Assembly: GCA_015075445.1 (NCBI GenBank)
Contig: JABTUJ010000055.1
Span: 1-32,057, forward strand
DNA: 32,057 nt
Reading direction: 5' to 3'
Origin: Verrucomicrobiales bacterium
GTDB lineage: Bacteria; Verrucomicrobiota; Verrucomicrobiia; Limisphaerales; J093
Part shown: piece after piece, positions 6,941 through 13,963 of the stretch
Position numbering within the stretch: the stretch's first letter is position 1
Layout of the letters: the number at the start of each line of letters is the position of its first letter
Notes under the pieces: generated by a model
Databases searched by the model: none
Told to the model about the DNA's origin: nothing
What the model saw: only the letters and a program-made list of their open reading frames with translations
Translations under genes and position numbers: made by a program

Positions 6941-7348
6941 TCCAGGAGCACCAGGTCGTGGGCTGCCGCGGCCGAAGTGGCGGGCCATCGCGCTGACCTG
7001 TTCTTGGAGCACCCCTTTGACATCCACGCAGAGCCCGCCGAACCGGGGCTGGTGTTTGAACACCTGGAAGAGCAAGGGGAGGATGCCGCTTAAGGTCTTG
7101 CCCGAACCAGTGGCGCCGGTGATCAGGAAGTGCTGACAGAAGGTGTGCCGATGCCAGGTGAACCCCCTGAGCCGGGCCACGGTCTCGTGCGCGCGACCGC
7201 CGCGGTCGGCTCACCCCAGCAGCAGCAGCAAACCCACCAGGGCGAGGACGCCCGCCCAGTGCCAAAACTCGAGAGGAAAGGGAAGGCTCCATCCCGAGGC
7301 CATGACGATGGGGCCCGGAACCGGGCCGAGCGGGTGAGGGGAGATCAT
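6806..7348 (-). pseudogene. Type IV coupling protein-like ATPase fragment (VirD4/TraG/FtsK-like)
   Basis: ATG 7348 overlaps the stop of the preceding small gene. The first 45 codons encode MISPHPLGPVPG and then a membrane segment FWHWAGVLALVGLLLLLG. An in-frame TGA at 7211-7213 follows. Beyond it the same frame reads ADRGGRAHETVARLRGFTWHRH, then HFLITGATGSGKT (Walker A) and FGGLCVDVKGVLQEQVSAMARHFGR. A shift to another frame is needed to read DLVLLEVRPQRPADWQPGTG before dispersed repeat B takes over. Coupling proteins pump relaxase-bound DNA into the conjugation channel. Only the first ~170 aa of a much longer protein remain, with a nonsense codon, a frameshift and a 3' truncation. Confidence 0.65.
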
Positions 7349-7500
7349 CGGACCAGGCGGAGTTGGGCGCCCTCGATGACGGTTTCGAGGACCCGATCCA
7401 GAACCTCGGCCTTTCCCCGGAGGCGACGGGGTGGTTCCTGGCAGAGCCGGGCAAGACGGTCAGTTACGGACGACGTGGAGGTGTTTGAGGCGTTCGTCAT
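7345..7500 (-). CDS. Small hypothetical protein upstream of the coupling-ATPase remnant
   Basis: A 51-aa ORF begins MTNASNTSTSSVTDRLARLC and ends AQLRLVR. It has a polar start and an amphipathic helical remainder with several arginines. Its TGA overlaps the ATG of the coupling-ATPase remnant in ATGA, the arrangement of translationally coupled transfer genes. I do not recognise a family. Support comes from the overlap and position rather than similarity. Confidence 0.4.
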   Translation of the reverse strand: MTNASNTSTSSVTDRLARLCQEPPRRLRGKAEVLDRVLETVIEGAQLRLVR

Positions 7501-7992
7501 AGGCAGCGGCCGGTGTCAACCGACACCGCCACTGTCTTGATGTCCGTTCTGGGGCGCCCCAGGGTTGCAGCTCGCGCAAACGGCCTGTTGAGCTTGCAGG
7601 CGCTGTCGTCGGGAACGACTTGACTGCCGTGTGCCAGTCCGTGCGGCGTGCCCGCGTGGAGCGTCGCGGTCTGAAACCGTCAGGCGTGACGTTGGGTTAT
7701 CGGCGGCGTGCTGCTTCCGCTTGAAGACAGCCGGACGGCCCGAGGATACCGATGTTGCGCCGCCGCTGACTGATCTCACGCGGATGCGAGAGGCTCGATA
7801 CCCGCGGGAATGGCCAGGGTCGAGCCACTTGGGCAACGACGAATGACCGGGTCTTGCTCGTATCTTCGTTCAACACTCAGCCCCCTCCACCGTAGCGAGG
7901 CTCACTTTCGGAACACAGAGACAACCAACCACCGAACGGAGCAAAACATGAAGCTGAAGCACAACGCAGACACCACGAAGGAAACCGGCTGA
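7501..7992. other. Stretch without a supported gene
   Basis: The longest frames here have biased, low-complexity composition and no recognisable motif. The stretch 7930-7992 encodes a short ORF ending KLKHNADTTKETG directly before the terminase fragment in the same frame. It may be part of the same remnant, but nothing firm can be said. Confidence 0.5.
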
Positions 7993-8229
7993 CCCCCGCC
8001 TCCCTGGCAGTGGTGTGAAGAGCATGTCCACGTGGACGAGACTTCGCCCTTGCCCGGCCGGTGGCGTTCGGACGCCTCGCCCTGGGTCCGCGCCGTCATG
8101 GAGGACTTCGCGAACAACACCGTGCGTGACATCGCCGTCCAGTGCGCCGCTCAGAATGCCAAGACCCAGACCGTCATGAACTGCGCCTGCTGGGCCATCG
8201 CCGAGGATCCCGGCCCCGGCCATCATTGA
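7993..8229 (+). pseudogene. Phage terminase large subunit (GpA-like), N-terminal fragment
   Basis: The frame opens after TGA 7990-7992 and reads WQWCEEHVHVDETSPLPGRW, then WVRAVMEDFANNTVRDIAVQCAAQNAKTQTVMNCACWAIAEDPG. This resembles the start of the GpA-type terminase ATPase, where a VxxAAQxxKTQ segment occupies the Walker A position. Terminases package phage DNA into procapsids and are typically 550-650 aa; only about 75 aa remain before the stop at 8229. No other phage structural gene is nearby, so this is an isolated prophage scar. The start codon is not identifiable. Confidence 0.6.
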
Positions 8230-8275
8230 CCCACGGCCGCGTTGCACGGGATGAACTTCAACCACGGCGCACGGC

Positions 8276-11200
8276 TTAAGGGAATTGACCGCTCAGCTCC
8301 CGCAGCCAGCGGCGATGAAACTCCACTGCGAATGCGTTCCCGACACGCCGAGAGGCCTCCAGTTGTCGTTCATGCCAGCCGACCGCATTCGTGCGAGTCG
8401 ACGTGATGGCCTCGGGGCGGTGCCTTCTCAGGTGCTCCCAGGCCTCGCACCACTCAGCGGGAGTCAGGTTCTGCAGGCCGCCCAGACCATCGGGGCGACT
8501 GCCGGAAAGGACCGTGGCGATAAGTTCGAGATCCCCGAGCGCCGTGTCCGTTGCGGACAGTGATCGTCGGCGGACAGTGCCGTCATAGCTCGCCGTCAGG
8601 ACGTGCGCACCGTCGGCCGTGAACACGGCGCTCGTGACGGCGTCCTGGTGCCTCAACGGAGGCGTCACTGGTTCGCCCGTTGCAGTGTCCCAGACGCGCG
8701 CTGTAGCAGCACTGCACGTGGTCACGATCCACTGGTCGTTCGGGCTGAGGGCCAGCGCTCTCACCCCCCGGCCATGGCGCATGGGTGGCGTCAACGGCTT
8801 GCCCGTCCGGGAATCCCAGATTCGAGCGGTGCCGTCCGACGACGCCGTGGCGAGACGCCGACCGTCACGCGTGAATGCCAGGCCGGTCACGTCGTCGAGG
8901 TGCGGCAACGGCGCTCCGACCGGCTTGCCGCTTGGGACCTCCAGAACCCTCGCCACATGGGGTTCGACTCCCAGATCGCCCTCGGCAGTAGCCAGCACGT
9001 CGCCTCTGGGGCTGAAGGCCAGGTTGCCCACCGCCCCTTCCGCCTCGAACGGTCCACCGAGCAAACGCCCGCCGGGCACCTCCCACAGGCAAACCTCGCC
9101 CCGCGCGCCAATGTGCAGGTACTCGCCCGTCCCCGTTGCGACAGTCCGCCCATCGGGACTGAACACTCCTGCCAGCACAGGATAACGGTGTTGCAGCCTC
9201 TCGCCCAGAGGCTCCCCCGTCGGCAATCGCCACATGCGAGCAGCGCCGTCGCGACCCGTCGTGAGGAGTAGCTTCCCATCCGGCGCAAAGGCCACCGAGT
9301 GCACTTCGCCCTCGTGCGGAAGCGGCGGACGGATTGCCCGCCCTGATGCTGCGCTCCAGAGCCCGGCGGTCCGGTCCTCATCGGCAGTTGCCAGCAGCGT
9401 GCCGTCGGGGCTGAACGCGACCTGGAATACCCTCCCCGCGTGTTGGATCGGTTCTCCGACCGCCGCCAACGTACGGGCATCGAGGACGCGCACCTGACCG
9501 TTGGCTCCTCCGGTCGCGACCCGTGTCCCGTCCCGGCTGATGTCCAGGACCATGACTGCCGCCCCATCTGCCGCAACCACCTCCTCCCCATCCGAGACCA
9601 GCAGGTCCCAGACGTGCCAGGTCCCATCGCGCCCGGAGGTGAGGACGCGATGGCCATCGCGGGCGAAGGTCACGTTCCAGGCCGCCATGGGGTGAAGGAC
9701 CCGCATGACGACCTCCTGGCGGGTCCGCACCTCCCAGAACCGCACCGAGCCGTCACCCCCGGCCACGCCGAACCAACGGCCGTCGGGGCTGAAACCAATG
9801 CCCCGGGCCGGCAAGGGTAACCGCAGCGGAGCACCCTCCGGCTCACCGGTCTCCGCCTGCCACACGCGGGCTTCTCCGCTTTCCGCAAACCTCCCTCCGC
9901 AAGTCACCAGCCACCGCCCCTCCGGGCTGAACGCCGCATCCCAGATCGAGCCGGCGTCGCTGTGCCGCATCGGCTGTCCTACGGGCCGTCCCGTCGGCAC
10001 CTGCCAGAGCCGGGCGTTCCCGTCCCTGGAGGCGGTCAGCAAATGACCGCCCCCTGGGCTAAACAACACTCTCTGAACCGCGCCCTCGTGCCTCAACGGT
10101 TCAATGGCGGCCTCGGAAGTGTCCGCTCGCCAGAGTCGGGCCGCCCCATCGAGGCCGCCGGTCGCGACCCACCGGCCATCCGGACTGAAAGCCACGACGG
10201 TGACGCCCCGCGATGGCCCGTGAGCCAGCGGCGGGCCACAAGGACTTCCGGTAGCGGCGTCCCAGAGTTGCCCGGTGCTGTCCCAGGATGCGGTGGCAAC
10301 CCGACGGCCGTCGGGGCTGAAAACGGCCCACACCACGTTGCTGCCGTATTCCCAAGGATTTGTCGGCCGGGCTTCTCCCCGGGCGGTGAGTAGAGCCCCG
10401 TGCCATAACGGAGGGAGCAGGAGCTGCCCGGTCGTGGCGTCCCAAATCCGAGCCGAGCCGTCATCGCTCGCCGTGACCACGCGCGATCCGTCCGGACTGA
10501 AGCTGCCGTGCACCACCCGTTTCGCATGCCGCAACGCGGGCGTGATCGCCGCGCCCGTCACCGCATCCCAAATCCGCGCGGTCGCATCATCGCTCACGGT
10601 GAGGATTCGGCGGCCATCCGGGCTGAACTCGGAGTGATTGATTGGCCCTTGATGATACCCCATCAGCGCAGGTTTCGGACACTGTTGGAGCACGGCTTGG
10701 ATGCGGTGCCGGTGCATCCGTTCGCGCTCCGGACGCCCCTGGTCCAGTCGGAGTGCTTCCACCAGCCAGGGCAGCGAACCCATCAAGTCGCCCGCGTCCA
10801 TGACCCGCCAGCCCGTGGCCACGTGGAAGCTCACCAGGCGGGTGCGGCTTTCCTCCGCCAATGTCTGGATCCGACCGGATTGTCGGACAAACACCGACCC
10901 CACGATGAGCAGCAGGGCCAGCGCGCCGGCCATGGCCATCCCCACCCCCCGAAGTCGACGGACCCGCTGTTCGAGGAGGTGCATTCGCCGAACGGATCGG
11001 CCCTCCGACAGCAGCGCCAAGTCGTTGCGCAGCGCCTGCGCGGACCCATACCGCAATCGCGGATTGGGGTCGCACGCCCGCACAATCACTTGGTTCAATT
11101 CGGCAAACCCTTCCGCTGCCTCGTCGGGCCCCAGGTCCGTGGGCGGATTCGGAAACTGGTGGCGATCTCTTCCGGTCACGACCTCGTAAAGCAGCTTGCC

Positions 11201-11896
11201 AAGACCATAGACATCCGCCTGGGCGCTGCCCGGTCCTTCCGGCGCCATGAACCCTTGGGTGCCCACGAAGGAATGCGGTTCCCCTTCCTGCGTCACGAGC
11301 CCGCTGTCCGCCAGCTTCGGTACACCGCCGACGAACACCACATTCGACGGCTTGATGTCCCGATGCACCAGCCCGCGCCGGTGAAGAAACTCGAGCGCCT
11401 CGGCCAGCGCTATCCCAAGTCGGAGGCACTCGGACAACGGCCAGCGACCAGAACGCTTGAGGCCCGCGCGCAGCGTCCGGGGGTGGTAAATGGACGACTC
11501 ACCCGTCCCGCCTCCGTCCTGCGGGTCTTCGAGCCCCGCGGACTCTGGAACACCCACCGCTGGAAGGCCGGTGGCCAGATCATCCGCCAGCTCCATGACG
11601 TAGTAGAAGCTGCTCTGGTCGCCGTTCCGCCCCACCTGCAGCACATCCACCAAACCCTCGTGCAGCCGCGAAACCGGTTCGTAGCGCCGGATGCCTTCGA
11701 GTTCGCGTTCATAGGGACGGCTGTCCTCGAACGCGTCACGGTACACCACCTTCACAGCCCGCAACGTGCCCATGACGTTCCGCGCCAGCCACACATCGCC
11801 GTACGCCCCGTGTCCGATGATCCTCAGCAGCTCATGGTCGGGCACCTGGGGTGGCCGACGCGCCTGCCGCTGCCGCTCGGAAGAACCGGAAGGCAT
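8276..11896 (-). CDS. Membrane-anchored Ser/Thr protein kinase with C-terminal WD40 repeats
   Basis: This 1206-aa protein starts at ATG 11896. The kinase domain (about residues 20-310) shows glycine loop IGHGAYGDVW, the lysine in RAVKVV, catalytic loop HRDIKPSNVVF, and DSG in place of the usual DFG (KLADSGLV). It also has the APE-like motif MAPEGPG and DVYGLGKLLYEV. One membrane helix follows (GVGMAMAGALALLLIVGSVFV, about 325-345). The rest is about 16 WD40-type units, many with FSPDGR...TASxDGTARIWD, enough for two propellers, then a helical tail (LTPAEWCEAWEHLRRHRPEA). This layout is common in Planctomycetota and Verrucomicrobiota. The ECF sigma gene ends 49 bp upstream on the same strand, so the two are probably one operon and one signalling path. 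The ligand or partner of the propellers is unknown. Confidence 0.92.
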   Translation of the reverse strand: MPSGSSERQRQARRPPQVPDHELLRIIGHGAYGDVWLARNVMGTLRAVKVVYRDAFEDSRPYERELEGIRRYEPVSRLHEGLVDVLQVGRNGDQSSFYYVMELADDLATGLPAVGVPESAGLEDPQDGGGTGESSIYHPRTLRAGLKRSGRWPLSECLRLGIALAEALEFLHRRGLVHRDIKPSNVVFVGGVPKLADSGLVTQEGEPHSFVGTQGFMAPEGPGSAQADVYGLGKLLYEVVTGRDRHQFPNPPTDLGPDEAAEGFAELNQVIVRACDPNPRLRYGSAQALRNDLALLSEGRSVRRMHLLEQRVRRLRGVGMAMAGALALLLIVGSVFVRQSGRIQTLAEESRTRLVSFHVATGWRVMDAGDLMGSLPWLVEALRLDQGRPERERMHRHRIQAVLQQCPKPALMGYHQGPINHSEFSPDGRRILTVSDDATARIWDAVTGAAITPALRHAKRVVHGSFSPDGSRVVTASDDGSARIWDATTGQLLLPPLWHGALLTARGEARPTNPWEYGSNVVWAVFSPDGRRVATASWDSTGQLWDAATGSPCGPPLAHGPSRGVTVVAFSPDGRWVATGGLDGAARLWRADTSEAAIEPLRHEGAVQRVLFSPGGGHLLTASRDGNARLWQVPTGRPVGQPMRHSDAGSIWDAAFSPEGRWLVTCGGRFAESGEARVWQAETGEPEGAPLRLPLPARGIGFSPDGRWFGVAGGDGSVRFWEVRTRQEVVMRVLHPMAAWNVTFARDGHRVLTSGRDGTWHVWDLLVSDGEEVVAADGAAVMVLDISRDGTRVATGGANGQVRVLDARTLAAVGEPIQHAGRVFQVAFSPDGTLLATADEDRTAGLWSAASGRAIRPPLPHEGEVHSVAFAPDGKLLLTTGRDGAARMWRLPTGEPLGERLQHRYPVLAGVFSPDGRTVATGTGEYLHIGARGEVCLWEVPGGRLLGGPFEAEGAVGNLAFSPRGDVLATAEGDLGVEPHVARVLEVPSGKPVGAPLPHLDDVTGLAFTRDGRRLATASSDGTARIWDSRTGKPLTPPMRHGRGVRALALSPNDQWIVTTCSAATARVWDTATGEPVTPPLRHQDAVTSAVFTADGAHVLTASYDGTVRRRSLSATDTALGDLELIATVLSGSRPDGLGGLQNLTPAEWCEAWEHLRRHRPEAITSTRTNAVGWHERQLEASRRVGNAFAVEFHRRWLRELSGQFP

Positions 11897-11945
11897 GCCC
11901 GGTACATACTCGGGATCGACGACTTTGGGAAAGCGATTTGCGCCC

Positions 11946-12623
11946 TTATCTGACCACGCCGTGCGCAGCGTGTTCCGGGGAAGCCGATTCCTTCAACTCC
12001 GCCTCGATTCGCGCCTGGCCAAGGCACCGGGCGAACACACCGCGCAAGCGGAACCTCGTCAAATACACCCGGCCCACGGTCAGCCCCAGCACCCGCGCAA
12101 CCTCCCCCGCAGGACGATCCTTGATCACGTAGAGGTAGAAGGCCTGGTAGGCCAGCGGCTTGGCCACCTGCCGGAGCCGCTGAAGTGCCAGTTCCATCAC
12201 CAGGTGATCCCACTCCTCGTCCCAGATCCGCTCCAGGTCGGAACGACGCGGATCCGCGAAGCCCCCGATGGCCTGCGCACCGCCGTCACCAAGACCGCCG
12301 GATGCCCGCTGCCGATCCGCGGGTCGACGGCGACGGAAATGGTCGGCAATCCGGGCCTCGGTCAAGTGGCGCAACCACGACTTGAACGAACACTGCTCCG
12401 GCCGGTAGTCGAAACCGGGCATCGTCCTGGCCACCGACAACATCGTCTCCTGCGCCACGTCCTGAGCGTCGGCCTCCTCGAGCCCGCGCCGGCGCGCCAC
12501 CCCGAACACCAGCCCGCGATACAGCCGGTCAAACTCCCGCCAACTCGTCGCGTCGTCCGGATCGCGGACCCGCGCCAGCAAGCTCCTGCGCGTTTGGATC
12601 CCCGAACTTGTTTCCGTGCTCAT
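11946..12623 (-). CDS. ECF-type RNA polymerase sigma factor
   Basis: With ATG 12623 the protein is 225 aa, beginning MSTETSSGIQTRRSLLARVRD. Region 2 reads SWREFDRLYRGLVFGVARRRG, then EADAQDVAQETMLSV and FDYRPEQCSFKSWLRHLTEARIADHFRRR. Region 4 reads LRQVAKPLAYQAFYLYVIKDRPAGEVARVLGLTVGRVYLTRFRL, a helix-turn-helix that would bind the -35 element. The upstream in-frame start at 12659 adds 12 residues unlike the family, so I prefer 12623. It precedes the kinase gene by 49 bp. No anti-sigma gene is visible; the kinase may control it. The nested inverted repeats at 12700-12789 lie in its upstream region. Confidence 0.88.
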   Translation of the reverse strand: MSTETSSGIQTRRSLLARVRDPDDATSWREFDRLYRGLVFGVARRRGLEEADAQDVAQETMLSVARTMPGFDYRPEQCSFKSWLRHLTEARIADHFRRRRPADRQRASGGLGDGGAQAIGGFADPRRSDLERIWDEEWDHLVMELALQRLRQVAKPLAYQAFYLYVIKDRPAGEVARVLGLTVGRVYLTRFRLRGVFARCLGQARIEAELKESASPEHAAHGVVR

Positions 12624-12699
12624 CTTCAGGACACCCGTCGCCCGCACCGCGCACCCCACCCCGGCTGGCGTGCACCCCGGCGCCTGCCCGGGCCCAACT

Positions 12700-12789
12700 T
12701 CCCTATCGCAAGCGCCGAGCCCGTTCTTTCAGAAAAACGTGCGCACGTGAAGAATTCTGAAAGATCGCTGCACCCATCCGCGATAGGGA
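12700..12789. promoter_or_regulatory. Concentric nested inverted repeats upstream of the sigma factor
   Basis: Outer arms TCCCTATCGC (12700-12709) and GCGATAGGGA (12780-12789) are perfect complements. Middle arms CTTTCAGAA (12726-12734) and TTCTGAAAG (12755-12763) are also perfect. Both pairs share the same centre, 12744.5. An inner palindrome ACGTGCGCACGT (12737-12748) lies two bases off that centre. The structure is 77-166 bp upstream of the sigma start. It could be an operator, an mRNA fold or a small mobile repeat; the sequence does not decide. Confidence 0.6.
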
Positions 12790-12883
12790 GGATAGAGCCT
12801 ATGGCCGCCGCGTACGCAGTCTCGCTGCCCCGGATATGAGCATTCACGGCGAGCATCAATGGCCGTGCCGGGTTCCCCTGAAC

Positions 12884-12917
12884 CTGCGGGGCGGGCGTCC
12901 CGCCTGCCTCCCTGCCG
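12884..12917. repeat. GGCGGGCGTCCCGCC-type palindromic repeat
   Basis: The imperfect palindrome gcggggcgggcgtcccgcctgcc lies in the non-coding stretch 12790-13201. Read on the minus strand it gives the familiar AGGTPAP signature of a dispersed repeat family. No gene is supported in the remainder of this 410-bp stretch. Confidence 0.45.
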
Positions 12918-13201
12918 TTCAGGGGCCCGAGGCCCCGTACGCACCGCCCACGACGTTCCAACCCCCCAGGCGCGTTTTGACAGGCTCCGAGCCCACCCAG
13001 TGCCATTTCCCCGGCACGGGTCGCCCCTGGAGGGATCGCGGAGAGACGGATTACCGATCCCGCTCTGGTTTCCGGAGGGCACCCCGATCTTCCGCTGGAG
13101 CTTGCGGTCCCCACGCCGGACCTGACCATCTCTCCGGGATCGCCACCATCCATGACGCCGCGTGCGAGGGCGCACTAACCAGCGCCGTTCACTATCAAGG
13201 G

Positions 13202-13582
13202 TCAGTAGGCAAGTCGCCGGAGGCCGGCGACGCGGTCAAAAGCGCTGTCGCGGCTGATGATAGGTTTGCGGTAGTAACGGCAGAAGGCGGCGATCCAGTT
13301 GTCGTTCTCCCCCAAACGTGCGCCGGCACGGATAAGCTCCCGGTCAATCTGCGCGGCGGCCATGGCGACCTCCAAACCCAGATGCTTGATGACCTTGAAC
13401 CGCCCCAGGAAAGAGCGCGCTGCCGCGGTGTCCTCGAAAATGACGGCGATCTCGCCGGCGGTGACGACCGTGATCCAGAGCGGCGCTCCGTGATGTGCCG
13501 CCAGGAATCGACAAGCCGGGCCGCGCTGGCCACGCTCCATCTCATGATGGAAGTCACTGACGAAGGTGGTGTCGGCAATCAT
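13202..13582 (-). CDS. PIN-domain VapC-type toxin
   Basis: This 126-aa protein begins MIADTTFVSDFHHEMERGQRG. PIN-domain acidic positions are visible: D4 in the first strand (IADTTFVSD), E44 in VVTAGEIAVIF, D93 in GENDNWIAAF, and a later D111 in ISRDSAFDRV. PIN toxins are Mg-dependent ribonucleases. The length is normal and the reading frame is clean. ATG 13582 overlaps the antitoxin stop by four bases (ATGA). It is the only apparently intact PIN toxin in the window, the one at 296-703 being cut. Confidence 0.88.
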   Translation of the reverse strand: MIADTTFVSDFHHEMERGQRGPACRFLAAHHGAPLWITVVTAGEIAVIFEDTAAARSFLGRFKVIKHLGLEVAMAAAQIDRELIRAGARLGENDNWIAAFCRYYRKPIISRDSAFDRVAGLRRLAY

Positions 13583-13812
13583 GCGTCACGCCGGGAGCGG
13601 CGCCCGCGTCCCTGGGCCAACCCTCGTCGGAGCTTCGGGTCGGCTCGGGGCACACCCACCGCGGCGAAATGGTCGAGCAACTCCCCGCAGGTCTCGAGGG
13701 GATCGGACAGCTCCCGACGTAAGACCGACGAGAAGCTTTCGTCCGGACGGAGTCGCAGCTTGCAGAGCCGCTCGTGGACGTCCGTGGTGATCGAAATGGT
13801 CGTCGTAGCCAT
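13579..13812 (-). CDS. VapB-type antitoxin
   Basis: This 77-aa protein begins MATTTISITTDVHERLCKLRLRPDESFSSVLRREL. The first 40 residues look like a ribbon-helix-helix DNA-binding domain (a beta strand TTTISITTDV, then two helices). The tail (ETCGELLDHFAAVGV onwards) would bind the PIN toxin and ends in basic residues. Such antitoxins repress their own operon, and repeated TGCACG elements lie exactly at its start (13810-13833). It is coupled to the toxin by an ATGA overlap. Confidence 0.82.
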   Translation of the reverse strand: MATTTISITTDVHERLCKLRLRPDESFSSVLRRELSDPLETCGELLDHFAAVGVPRADPKLRRGLAQGRGRRSRRDA

Positions 13813-13833
13813 GCACGTACCATGCACGCATGA
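13810..13833. promoter_or_regulatory. Candidate operator of the VapBC-like operon
   Basis: The direct repeat CATGCACG-TAC-CATGCACG, followed by CATG, starts at the antitoxin start codon. Its 11-bp period and position fit binding of a ribbon-helix-helix antitoxin for autorepression. That use is inference; the repeat itself is plain in the sequence. Confidence 0.4.
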
Positions 13834-13963
13834 GGGCCCCTGGCAACCTGATTTCGAAGCACGCCATCGTGCTTGCCCCTCGCCCACGGACGGAACGTGA
13901 GGAACGGAGCGCCGACTGCCCGCTGATCTCGAATCCCTCCCCAACCCCAGCCCGGATACCATC

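Noticed and set aside
10508..11953. 481-codon plus-strand ORF opposite the kinase domain
   Set aside because: The minus strand encodes unmistakable kinase motifs across the same stretch; the plus frame resembles nothing.
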